Assembly (NCBI GenBank): GCA_932521035.1
Contig: OW051492.1
Location: 6,262,001-6,326,000 of the forward strand
Length of the DNA: 64,000 bases
Direction of reading: 5' to 3'
Source: Oscheius dolichura
Lineage: Eukaryota > Nematoda > Chromadorea > Rhabditida > Rhabditidae
Part shown: in pieces, positions 12,535 to 23,393 of the stretch
How the letters are laid out: every line of letters starts with the position of its first letter
Position numbering within the stretch: the first letter of the stretch is position 1
Position numbers and translations under genes: made by a program
Notes under the pieces: model-generated
What the model saw: only the letters and a program-made list of their open reading frames with translations
What the model was told of the DNA's origin: nothing
Databases searched by the model: none

Positions 12535-14253
12535 ATGGAGGTGGAAGTGAATGAGCCACGGGCCGCAGCACCGGAAGAAGAAGATCCCCAGCCGGAGAAA
12601 AAAGAAGAACAGCCGAAGGCAGAGAGAAAGGAGGAACAGCCCTGGGTAGAGGCCGAAGTGGCGCTGGTTAAGGCAGTCCCCAAGAGGAAACAACCTATGG
12701 ATGAGAATGAACCTGACACCCAGGCAACAGCAGAAGTGGTGCGGGTCTAGTTAACGTGCCTAATACTGTAGTTTAGCAGAAGCTCCAAAGGAAAAACCCA
12801 GATACGCCGCCGGACTTACCCGATTTCCCCATCATTACCAAGTGGGTGCACCGCCAGTCGGCGCCTCCTCTTTCCAATCGTCGCCACGTATCGTCTGAGG
12901 TGAGAACTGGCCCTGGCCGACAGACCGTCCTTTCCAGGAGTTCCGCCTCTCTATCGAAGACGCCAACGAGAAGGCCGTCGACACGATTGTCCGCCAGATT
13001 CACCCAAAGGCCCTGGCCCCCCTGCTGGACACCCACTACGCCGACAACGTCAACTGGCTGCACATGGTCAGTAGTCTAGCCCCCGAACGACAACCGATCC
13101 CCTTTCAGCTCCTTCAAAAACACAAGACCTGCGATGGAGGACACGGCGTCGACGGCATCGTGAGATATGTCTGCAGATTCTCCGCGGGTAACCTTCTGAA
13201 CGGTCAACGTATTTCCGACGGCTCGACTGCCCTTCATCTCGCGGTGCAGCGTGGCCAGGTGGGTATCTTTGATTTTTGGGCAGCCAGCCGTCTCCAGATC
13301 TGTACCCTCAAGACTCTCCTCAACTACCAGCCGAACTTGAATCTGAAGAACAAACGAGGACAGACGCCACTCAACCTGGCCTACGAGTATGTTCGCCTCC
13401 CGCTGTCCTAACGCCTTTTCAGAAAGAACGACGCCGCTCTGACCAAGTGTCTCCTCGAGGCGGGGGCTAGTTTCCACGCCCTAGAAGTCCAGGAAGCCAG
13501 GTAAGAGTGTGTCCCTCTCCCCCCGACATATCCTCCTTCAGCAAACCTTCAACCGCCCGGAAGGACAAGGCTTGGGGTGTCATCCAGACCTACAAACTGA
13601 AGCTAGCCGAGGCCTGCCGGATCGCCAGGAACAATTTCCTACAGGCTGCGTAGGGCGGCCTCCTCTGTCCTCGTTTATTCTCCTTTTAGTAGTTTGGAAG
13701 ACTTTCTCGTGGATGTGACCCCCTATATGCAGCAGTCGGGGGCGTGCAGTTCCCTCTTCCAAATGGACTTCAGCCTGCGGCTGTTCGCCCCTCCCAGTCC
13801 CGAACACGGCTATCTCCTCTTCATCTACGTCGTCTCCAACAACGGCGAACAGGTAGCCCCTTTGTTTGTCCTTAAATACAGACGATTCCAGTGGAAGGCC
13901 CGCAGCTGGGGCAACTTCGTCCTTCTGGAGGCACCGACTCTGAACGGCAAGAAGATGGGCCACGCCCATGACGCCGAATGGCCGATGGTCTTCCACGCAG
14001 GAGCCCACTTGGAAAACGGCCACAATCGCATCGAGCTCAAAGGAGACATCCACGCGTGGTATCTTTTGTCTTTCTATCGAGAATAAGAGAGTACTGTAGG
14101 AGACAGGAGTGCCCCGTGATCGTCGCTCACATCATCATGACATGTCAAAGAAAGCAACCACAGCAGCCGAGACTGGAGCCGGTGGGAGTGGCCGAAGCGG
14201 CTGAAACGCAGCAGCCTCTGGAGCAGGCACCCCTCTGTGGCCCCTACATGTGA
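12535..14253 (+). CDS. Ankyrin-repeat protein with acidic N-terminus and unknown C-terminal domain
   Basis: The family is not recognised. The N-terminal exon is a Glu/Pro/Lys-rich tail of about 70 residues. After introns of about 40 bp come a helical segment (FRLSIEDANEKAVDTIVRQI), then at least three ankyrin-like units: DGSTALHLAVQRGQ, LKTLLNYQPNLNLKNKRGQTPLNLAYE and DAALTKCLLEAGASFHA. A C-terminal domain follows, with EDFLVDVTPYMQQSG, LRLFAPPSPEHGYLLFIYV, SWGNFVLLEAPTLNGKK and WPMVFHAGAHLENGHNRIEL. Reading a 41-bp intron after DIHAW extends it to RQECPVIVAHIIM and a Gln/Pro-rich end at 14253; without it the protein stops at 14086. The frame is open upstream to 12486, so the true start may be earlier or the acidic exon may belong to the chromodomain gene. 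GC-rich codon use. AATAAA at 14298. Confidence 0.65.
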
Positions 14254-14370
14254 TCTCTTACGGATTTTTATTTGTTTATCATAATGTTTATTGATTGAAT
14301 AAAGGGTAAAAGACTAGACAAGGTGAGATCTGGCTTGAGCAATCCAGGCAATTGACCGGCTACCCGTGGG

Positions 14371-15990
14371 TCACTCGTTCTTCTGGTGGTCAGGATCGTA
14401 GTTCTCGTGCTGCTGTCCATCCTCCGTGTCCGTCAGCAGCAGCTCCTCCTCCTCCTCTTCGGGGTAGAACTCGTCCCGCTCGACCGAAAAATCGGCTGAG
14501 CAGATGCTGAAAGAGCGTGGGTAAGGGGGCAGAGATAGTGCTCGTACCTATAACAAATAACGCTCAAGAAGGCAATAGGGACTCCAAAAAGACAACAGGA
14601 GAGCAGCGGCTGGGAGGAGAACATCTGGGCCACGTTGGTGTAGAGGTCGTAGACTAGGCGACGCACCCTCGTCAACCACCCCCTGCCACCCAGAGCCACC
14701 GCATTCCCCGAGGAGATGCCGTCGTTGAGCTGTTCGAGCCAGGTGATGATCGAGTTGGAAGTCATCTTCTCCGGCTCGTCGAAGGGCATGAAGAACTCGT
14801 AGGAGGTGTAGTTGAAGACGAGGATGGCCGGCTCTGCCATCTTGGTCATCGCTATCCCGCTGACTATCTCGGGCCCGTCGAGCCACGTGAATTGGAACTG
14901 TTCCCAGAGGATCTCCGACTTTTTCATCTCTTTGGCGGCCGTGGCCACTTTGTCGTAGAACTGACCGGAGATGGAGGACATATTGAATCGGTCCAACTGG
15001 AACAAGAGCTATAATCGAAGAAGGGAGACCTACATCACTGACGGCGGCCAGGACTAGCAGCTTGCCGGAGGTGGCCATTTCAGGGATGTTGGAGTGGAGG
15101 GCTTGGGGAAGAAGGGGCCATCGCTCGCGAAGTACCCACGGGTAGAACTCGTCTGTGGAGAGGATAGTGAGCGTATTGAGAATATTACCTGGCTGGCCTT
15201 TGAAGGGCATGAATAGGTCGTCTTTGAAGACGGCCACCTTAGCTCCGGTGTCTCTCAGTTCTTGGGGGACGGACTCCGGTGCGGCAGAGACGAAGCGGAC
15301 CTTAGAGAAGAGCTTCTCGGCAGCGGACACGAACTCCTCCCGCAGAGCGTCGTCGCTGTCTGCCAGTATCAAAAAGAAGGGGTCGTGTTTCGCCTTCCTC
15401 CTCATCTGAAATGACCCCAAATCAAAGGAAATCTCATAAACGAACGTCGGAAATCTTGACTGCGTTGACCTTCTCCACGACTTCGGCCGAACATTTCTCA
15501 GCAAAGTTGACGAGGGCCTCTTTCGTCCGCTCTCCGTGGAATTCGACCGTCTTCCCGTTTCGGAAACTGTAAACTCAATAAATTCCGATAAAAGAGGGAA
15601 ATACTCACAAGAAAATGGTCGGATAGCCTCGGATTTGCATGGTTTGGCAAGCCGACTGGAACCTGGAATATTGATTTTTTTTTCTTACTTTTCTTGACGG
15701 GAAAACCAACCTGGTACAGTCCATTTTGGCCACTCGAATTGGCAGAGTTTTATCCTGGAGGGCATGACCGAGGTGTTCCCAGGTGGGGACAAGTCTTTTA
15801 CAGTGGGCACACCACGGGGCGTAAAACTAAAAAGGGGGATAGCCGATGATGGGAGGGACTCTACCTTGACTATCCACAGGCCGTCATCTTTCACTTCGAG
15901 GAATCTCTCGTTTAAATCGAGAACGACGCTGGGAGGATTGGAAGCGGACGAGAGGAAAAGGCAGAGGGATAGAAGAAGAAGATACAACAT
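14371..15990 (-). CDS. TMX3: TMX3-like transmembrane thioredoxin, ER protein disulfide isomerase
   Basis: TMX3-type proteins are ER-membrane thiol-disulfide oxidoreductases. The product has a signal peptide (MLYLLLLSLCLFLSSAS), a thioredoxin domain with the active site FYAPWCAHCKRLVPTW and later RGYPTIFFFRNGK containing the cis-Pro, a long lumenal region of thioredoxin-like folds (FFLILADSDDALREEF, AILVFNYTSYEFFMPFDEP), and near the C-terminus one hydrophobic helix followed by an acidic cytosolic tail (FYPEEEEEELLLTD). The active site is CAHC, where the human protein has CGHC. The tail ends in HQKNE without a standard KKxx signal. It lies 131 bp downstream of FMO on the same strand and converges on the ankyrin gene. 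About 400 residues. Confidence 0.87.
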
Positions 15991-16121
15991 CTCCCGGGGT
16001 AGCCGATGACCCGCGGAGATTTCACTGGCCAGGGACAGCAGAGACGCAGAGGACGAGAGGGAAGTGAAGTGTGTCGGCCACCGAACGCAAGGGTTTAAAT
16101 CGGAAGAGCTTGTGGAATCGA

Positions 16122-17593
16122 CTATTTATTCAGCCAGATGGCACTGAAATCATCCCCGTCCAGCTTGAAATCGACGTTCTTGTAGTTCATCACGTCCTGG
16201 CACCGTATTTCGAATAAGTAGGAGTACATCTTGGCCATCACCTGTAATTATTCTCTCTCTCGTAGAATTAGAGGAATAATAACCTTGTGATGGTGCCATT
16301 TTTCAAAGTGTCCGATTTCCGCCAGCTCGTCCATATATGCCCATTGCTCGCTTGTCATTGAGTGGAACTGTTTCGGCGTCCTATTCGTCTCGACCAGGAA
16401 TTGCATTCTCTTCTCCTCCCACTCATCCATCTCGTCTCTCGTGGGGATCTTCGCCTTCCCGTTTACCAGAGCAAGGGCGAACTTGACCTGGTGTTCAAAC
16501 AGAGTCATCGTTACAACCATTAGATTCAGTCCTGAAGATGGCCATGGAGGGAGGAGAGAGAGAGGGAGTCACCTATGAAGAAGAGACTGTCGGGGTAGTT
16601 CTTGTGTGCCACGTGCTGCCATAGGGGAGAGACCATCTGGCCGTCGTGGAGTATTTCGACCAGTCCCTTTTCCAGGAAGGGGAAGTCCATGTTGTAGCCC
16701 GTACAGATGACGACGGCCTCCATCCCGTCCAGCTGCTCCCCTGTGTCCAGAACAAGTCTGTCATTTTCCATAGCTGAATACATTTCACTCGGAATATCCT
16801 CTTCTTCTTACCTTCAACGTGGGCACTGTACTGGATGATGTTGGCCGGGAGGACGGGGTACTTGGCTCTGTTTCCGATGAACAAGACCTAGAATCACCTG
16901 GTTGAAGAGAGTCCGAAGGGTTACCTCTTTGGCGGTGTCGGCCAACTGGAGGGCTATGTCAATGCCTGACGGGCCGGTGCCGATCACCGCTACTCGAGTG
17001 CCTCGGAAATCTTCGGCCCTCCTGTAGTCGTGGCTGTGTATCAGTCTGCCTAAAGGATGTGTCAAAGTGGAGAAACAGATAATGTACCTGTAAATCGACT
17101 GGTGTCGAAGGGTATCCTCGGCTCTACGTAATGTCCGTTGCAAACGAACACAGCGTCAAAAAGGTCCTCCTTGGTTTCTCCCAGATGCTCCGTCCTCACG
17201 AGCCACTCCTCTCCTTTTCTTGAGACAAGGACCACTTTTGTGTTGAATTGGATGGGCAGTCCCTCCGAGTATTTTATAAGGTAATCCAGCACCTGGACCA
17301 GGCGGTTTATTATGGGAAAGGGGGTGTAAGAGTACCTGTTGGCTGTTCATGAAGCTGGGATGTTCGTCGGGGAAGGGCACGCCGTTGTACATCATCATCT
17401 CTTTTGGGAGGTTCGTCTTCATGTTCTCGTACATGGCTGAGTGGTGCTTGGGGTCCTCCGAGAAGACCCAGATGCCCCCAACGGAGGAGCTCTGCTCGTA
17501 GACACACACATGGTGTCCCTCTCGGATTGAATGGGCGGCAGCCACAAGGCCTGCTGGGCCGGCTCCAATAACGGCAACCTGGCGAGGAGACAT
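16122..17593 (-). CDS. Flavin-containing monooxygenase
   Basis: FMOs oxygenate soft nucleophilic nitrogen and sulfur using FAD, NADPH and oxygen. Visible motifs in order: N-terminal FAD site VIGAGPAGLVAAAHS, YEQSSSVGGIWVFSED, the FMO signature FxGxxxHxxxY formed across an exon joint (RFTG then RLIHSHDYR), NADPH site VIGTGPSGIDIALQLAD, and ICTGYNMDFPFLE. The C-terminal exons include VKFALALVNGKAKIPTRDEM and end at KLDGDDFSAIWLNK. The length, about 430 residues, is short for vertebrate FMOs (about 530), because it lacks their hydrophobic C-terminal anchor; that suggests a soluble enzyme. Start 17593 is 207 bp from the divergent start of the channel gene. Confidence 0.93.
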
Positions 17594-17800
17594 CTCTGGA
17601 CGTGGGAGTAATTGATAAGGACGGCCATTTACGGTCTCAGATAAATGGGTCGAATGGCAGCGCGTCTCGGAAATTTTGGGTAAGACGCGATAAGAGGAGC
17701 CGAGGCCGGCAGAGTGGACTAGAGAGACACGGAAAGGACCGAGTGACGCAATCTTAAAAAATATGGCACACTACCCGTGTTCACGGGTCGCAAGAGTGTA

Positions 17801-19679
17801 ATGAACACAGAACAACGTCATCGCGTGAACTGGGTGAGGGTGGTCGGTGTATTTCTACTTTTTAAAGTGGTTCTTTGCCAGACATCTTTCCCTCCAAGTA
17901 AGGAGCGTCACCGGAGAATTCCATATTTAGATGTCGATTCGGCGACTCGATGCAATTTCCGAAAAGGTTAACACATGCTGCGGTGGGCTCTTTTGCTCCT
18001 CGTCCTCCATTTTGGTCTGTCTCCTTCATTCATACAAATATCCTCAGTTTCTAGCCGAGCAATGCTTGAGACCAATGATGAGCCCCGAGGATCTCCTCGA
18101 GACCCTGATGGCCAACTACAGTAGGTCGGAAATCCCCCTGCCTAGAAAAGGGGGGCCAGTGCCGGTCCAGGTGGAAGTTACAATTCAAGATATCATGGAA
18201 CTTTCCGTCTTGAGCAATAGCTTCTCGGCCGACATCTGGTTTAGGTCTGTCTCTCTCATAGATTTTTCTAACTTCCAATGTTCAGTTCAATATGGCACGA
18301 CCACCGACTGGCCTTCTCCCAGTTGGACCGCTGTCGAGCCAATCTCAGCTTCGACGACAACTTCGAAAGGGTGAGTCGTCCTCCTCCCGGTCATAACCAG
18401 AGCTACAGTATCTATGGTCCCCAAATGTGTGCCTCGTCAATACAAAGGGTCAGTTTATTTATAGAACAATAATTTATCCCTTTTAAATCACAGTCACGGA
18501 GGTACATCGGTCTCCCAAGGTTCGATTAACAAAGATCTTTCTAATTTTAAAATTACCAGCCCAACGTCCTCTTGATGATCCTCCCAAACGGGACCGTCTG
18601 GCTCAACTACAGGGTGCCCCTCAAATTGTCTATAAAAGAATCAGTCCAGGTGAAGGTGCAGTCCCCGTGTGCCATGGACCTGTCCCGCTTCCCCATAGAC
18701 GAGCAGGTCTGTTCCCTGGTCTTCGAGAGCTACAGCTACAATGTCGCGACCGTTTCTGTTGGGTGGATGACCGCTGCCGTTACCGTACCGTCGGCTTCAG
18801 AAGTGACTTTACCCGACTTCGATATCGTAGGTTGTCTCCATTCCATTAGAGGGGAATTCGAGGTGGACATCAAAGTATACAAGCACGTCGAGAGTTACAA
18901 GGCGGGAGACTGGTACCGCCTGACCCTCGAGTTCCGACTTCAACGTCGCTACGGCTTCTACATCCTTCAGATGTACTTCCCGACCTATCTCAGTGTGTTC
19001 ATTTCTTGGATAGCTTTTTGTATCGACGTAAGGGTTAACTCAGCCCTCGACGAGATAATATCTTTCAGACAAAGGCTCTCCCGGCCCGGATAACACTCGG
19101 CATCAATTCGCTAATGTCCCTTACTTTCCAAGTATTACTGTTGAAATAGATAAATAAACGGTGTTCCCTAGGTCGGCAATATCATCCGTTCCCTTCCTCC
19201 TGTCTCCTATGTCAAAGCCATCGACATCTGGTAAGTGTCTAAAGAGCTAATCTTCGTTATTTCCAGGATGTTCACCTGTGTCGCGTTCATCTTCGCCTCG
19301 ATGCTGGAAGTGGCCTTTGTCGCCTATCAGGTAAGAGTCTTCCTCCGGATCCACTTCTCCATATTTCAGGACAAGAAGCTTGTACTGAAGACCGGCAGGA
19401 TTAATCCCACTCTGAATGCCATCTTCCACTTCGTCAAGGCCTTCGATCCCGGGAACGAGGACCACGAGCAGGATGAGCTGGCCAAGAGGAAGCAGGCCGC
19501 CTATCTGCACCAGAAGGGACTGCTGCTCGACTTCGGGGCCAAGCTGGATCGCTTCAGTTTCTACGCCTTTCCTACCGTTTGTTCCACACTGGTTAAATTG
19601 TAAATAGTCAATAGCCCCATTTCAGTGCTTCGTCGTGTTCAACATCCTCTACTGGGGCTACTACCTCCGGCCCGGGTGA
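17801..19679 (+). CDS. Cys-loop ligand-gated anion channel subunit (GABA/glutamate/glycine-receptor-like)
   Basis: Pentameric neurotransmitter-gated channel. A signal peptide (WVRVVGVFLLFKVVLC) is followed by the extracellular domain: GGPVPVQVEVTIQDI, SNSFSADIWF, LPNGTVWLNYR, and the Cys-loop CAMDLSRFPIDEQVC with exactly 13 residues between cysteines. TM1 contains GFYILQMYFPTYLSVFISWI. TM2 is preceded by the PAR motif (ALPARITLGINSLMSLTFQ), which in this superfamily goes with chloride selectivity. TM3 (DIWMFTCVAFIFASMLEVAF), a cytoplasmic loop and TM4 (CFVVFNILYWGYYLRPG) complete it. The first long intron is resolved by using the acceptor at 18057, which keeps the frame. The ligand cannot be told from sequence; nematode amine-, GABA- and acetylcholine-gated chloride channels all share this layout. 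Confidence 0.92.
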
Positions 19680-20019
19680 CCTGCTCCCTCCCTGTCTCCT
19701 ACTGGCTACTGTTCCTGCACCGCTTCCATAATCCTTTTTTTTTGCTGATGTCATCTTTTTTCTTATCAGCTGAACTTTGATTTTCTCTCTGTATGAGCCT
19801 CTTTATATTCATAATGAAATACTGTTATGGGCATGGAAATATGAAGAGGACAGCCACACCAAGGAGGGGAAATGGTAACGGGATGAAGGGCAGAACAAGA
19901 AGGGAAAAGAGAACAACAAAAGTGGGCGATGCTATCTGGGGTGAGTACTGAAAAAGCACACAATTTCGATTGCCGGTTGATAAGGAGACAAGAAGGGACT
20001 CCTGCCCGCCTAATCCTCA
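19680..20019. other. Intergenic region between channel and transporter
   Basis: Likely contains the channel 3' untranslated region and the upstream region of the SLC17-like gene. A T-rich tract occurs near 19735-19765. No gene seen. Confidence 0.4.
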
Positions 20020-22074
20020 ATGGCTTACCAGACCGTGCCTATGCGTAAGTTGCATATAATTACCCCGTCCCATTTCGACTGCTATTTGTCTCCTGAAAAG
20101 GCGAAAAACAACTATGAAAGAGACTAATGGACGAGGTCCTCAAAACAGACGGATGTCTACGGGGCAGGTGACTATCTCAGCCATAAAAGTAGCCTGTCAC
20201 TATTTGTACGCGGTTTACAGCTTCAGCCGCTCTACTTTCAGCTAATGATAACGGATATTTTGCAGCCTTATGGAGCTTTCGCTCCGTCCGTCTCCAGCTG
20301 TTGGCCCTGCTAGCCTCCGTGCTCTGTGTCGTCTCCGCCGGCCGCAGTTCCCTCTCCATTTCCCTCCTGTGCATCGTCTCCGACCCGATCTCCAACGGCT
20401 CGGCCAACTGTCATGTGAGTTCTCTCCTAAATAACTTATAAAGTGTCTAGGAGCCCCTCGAGCTGAGTTGGTCTCTTCGCCAGCAGTCATGGGCACACAC
20501 CTCTTATTACATTGGTTAGACCGGCTTCCCGTTCCCTATAAAGTGTAGAAGTCTAGGCGGAATGATCTCAGTCCTCACCTCGAGTGTCCTCATCAATCGA
20601 TTCGGCCCGAAGAATATCATATCCGTGACACTGATGACGACGGCTGCCGGTGCCTTCTGTACCCCTCTCATTATCATCCTATTTCGAAATGCCCTCCTCC
20701 TCTCGCTCCTTCGTGGCGTCATGGGGTTCGGCTTCGGTAATAATCGGCTGATACAGAGGACAGAGTTTAGGATTTCTCATCCCCGCTGCTTCCGTGCTCA
20801 TAAGCAAATGGTTCCCTGTTCAGGAGAAAAGCACGGCGATGGCGATATACACCACGGGCAACCAAGTCGGAATAGCTCTGGGGATGTTGTTGACAGCGAA
20901 GCTCTCACAAGTGCCCCTTTTGGGTGGATGGCCTCTGGCTTGGATTTTCTATGGTACAGTAGGACTAGTTCAAGCTATTCACCTCGTTCAGGTTCAATAT
21001 CCGGGGTCATGCTGATAATTTGGGCATTCCTCGCGGCTGACAAACCTCGGCTCAGCAAGTTCATTACGGCCGTCGAGCTGGAACACATCGGGGGCGCCAG
21101 GGCCCGGACCAATACCATCCCCGTGCCCACCCCCTACTTGAGGGTATTCTTTTCTTTGTCTAGAGCGTCTCCCTTCCCAGATCCTCCTGAATCCTTGCGT
21201 CAATGCCATTTGCCTGTGCAGCTTCGCCCAGTCGTTCGTCCTCATCGGCCTCATCACCTATCTTCCCCTCTTTAACCAGTCCGCCATGAAGATGCACATG
21301 TCCCTGGTAGGCAACCTTCTATATTTGATGCTCTTCTTCTCCAGAATGGTCTTTTGTCTGCCCTTCCTTTTTGTGCCCAAATCGTGGCCAAATTGTTGGC
21401 GGGTACGGCAGCGGATCAACTGAAAACTCGTAAGATGTCTGTCACAGTGGTCACCAAGTTATTCAATGGAATCGGTAACTTATTCTCACCTATCAAAATA
21501 GAGGGCATTCAGCTAGTTTTGGGACGGCCGTGGTCCTCTTGTTGATAGCGTTCCTGGATCAGGACAGCGCCTTGTTGGCCACGCTGCTGGTCATCCTCTC
21601 GATGGTTTTCTTCTCCGCTTATGTCGGGGGATACAACACTTCTGTCGTCGCCGCCCTGCCCATGGTAAGGTGCCTTCCGAGATGAACGAATCTTCCCAGT
21701 TCACAGCCTTTCTCTCTGCTTATTCGCAAATCTATGCCCAAATTGGTAGTTCCGTGGCTCCGGTCGTGCTGGCCCTTGTGCAGGTGGGTGCTATCTCCTC
21801 CTCTTATCCCCTCTTCCAGGGAGATGACGGCGACTGGAGCATAGTGTTCTATATCTTCTCCGCCATTTTAATAGTTTCTGGACTAGGATTTCAAATATTT
21901 GGCCACGGTTTGTTAGAATTCTCTTGATAATGGAGATAAATTACAGGAAGGAGTGAAAAGTGGGCGGAACCCCAAGACGCGGGAGAGTTGAACGAGAGGC
22001 TGGCCATGGACAGGACGCCCAGGAGCCATCGGCCGAGTACAAAAGTCTCGTTTAGGGAGGACCAAGAGCTATAA
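20020..22074 (+). CDS. SLC17 family organic anion transporter (VGLUT/sialin-like)
   Basis: A major facilitator superfamily member of the SLC17 branch, which moves phosphate, sialic acid, glutamate or nucleotides. Segments in order: first helix LQLLALLASVLCVVSAGRSS, a loop with a glycosylation site (NGS), YYIGLGGMISVLTSSVLINRFGPKNII, RGVMGFGFGFLIPAASVLI, SKWFPVQEKSTAMAIYTTGN and VGIALGMLLTAKL, the central loop (FLAADKPRLSKFITAVE, resembling the P-xxH/K-Ixxx-E segment of the family), LLNPCVNAICLCSFAQSFVL, ICL TAADQLKTRKMS, AYVGGYNTSVVA and FTAFLSAYSQIYAQIGSSVAP. The tail after the last helix (GRSEKWAEPQD) matches the GxGExQxWA motif of the family. Joining ATG 20020 to the acceptor near 20218 keeps frame with the first helix. 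Substrate not predictable. Confidence 0.88.
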
Positions 22075-23393
22075 ACCTTTCGTCTTTCTGTCCATGTTCT
22101 TCCCCCGGGGGACATGCTTCTTTTTTGGGAGGAGACAGGTTAAGAAGGGGAGACGAGCCATCAAGTAATGTGCGAGGGGCAGAGAATGACGTCGTGGCCT
22201 GAATAAGGAATTGCTTTCGTGAAATTTCTCGTCCATTATCAAAAGAAAGTTTTCCCCTTTGGCTCGTAGAATAGTCAATGTTCCAATAATAGTAATGGTG
22301 GTGGCCCCTGACGAAGGGCGACTCTCTCTCTCGCCCCGATTTGCTACGGTTATTAGCTTCGTTGGGGGAGTGGCAGCCGTCTGCTTCTTCTTACTTTCCA
22401 TATCTCAACCGGGCCATTGCTCAGCCGGCCCTCGAAACCTCCATTATTTGGGCTCGGTTGGGTTTCAATCTCCTTGACTCCTCACCCCCGGATATCCGCC
22501 TGTCTCGCCCATAACTCTAATTGGCCGTGGCCCCCGGCCGGACCAGGTTGTCTTCCCTCAAAAAGGCTCTAATCCCACCGGGGACATGTTTATAAAAGAT
22601 GGAAGGCGTCCCACGTGCTCGATATATTTTGTTTGGTCAGCGGGAGGTGGTCTCCTCTTCTGAGGCGGGAACATTGAGCCTGTGTATCTGACAGCCCTCG
22701 CTTGGCTGCCTCCTCCCGCCTGTTTTCCGCCGGCTCGTCCTCGATGAATCCCTTTTCTATTTGCCATCTGTGAAGAATTAGTTGTCATCCTGCCCCCTCC
22801 AAACACAGCTTCCTCCTCTGCCAGGCCATAACTTCCCGATTCCGTCCGACTGGCTCACGGGGCCCGTCACTCGACTGGAAGCCCATCGGATCAGTAATCA
22901 GTCGGCTGAACCGGCAGAGTGGCCCCCAATGTAATTGGGCCCCTCCACTCATAAATATCTGTCGTCCTTCATTCTTCTCTGTCCCTACAATTGAGCTGAT
23001 TGGAGCTGTTTTCAATCCTCCCCTCCCCCCTAGGGTCCTCCCTCCTAATATTTTGCCTAAAGTGCCTTTGTTACTCCTCATTACTTAGTCCTGCTGTTTA
23101 TCCGGGATATGCCCCCGTACAATTAGTCCCTTGTCAGGGTGCCCCCCGCCCCCCACAGTCCCCCAAGTCTGTCATGGCTCCCAGCCCGTAATTACGAGTC
23201 TGCCCCTCCCATTTCCTGGCATATCGCCTCATTCAGAGTGCCCTCCCTGCCTCCTCCAAACATAACTTTCCGTCGAGCTTCAGGTGAAGGGGCGTGGCTG
23301 AAGACGAGAAGAAATACACAATGCGGAGCCTCTCCCCCGCCTACTAGAAGTGATTCTTTCGTCAGGAGCCCAATTAGGTGATTCGGCGAGTCG
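22075..23393. other. GC-rich intergenic region upstream of the DMSR-type GPCR
   Basis: About 1.3 kb without a recognised gene. A TATA-like TATAAAAG occurs at 22591-22598, and TAAT-core motifs (for example ctaattgg, cctaataatt) are scattered in otherwise C-rich sequence. This is a plausible promoter/enhancer region. Confidence 0.4.
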
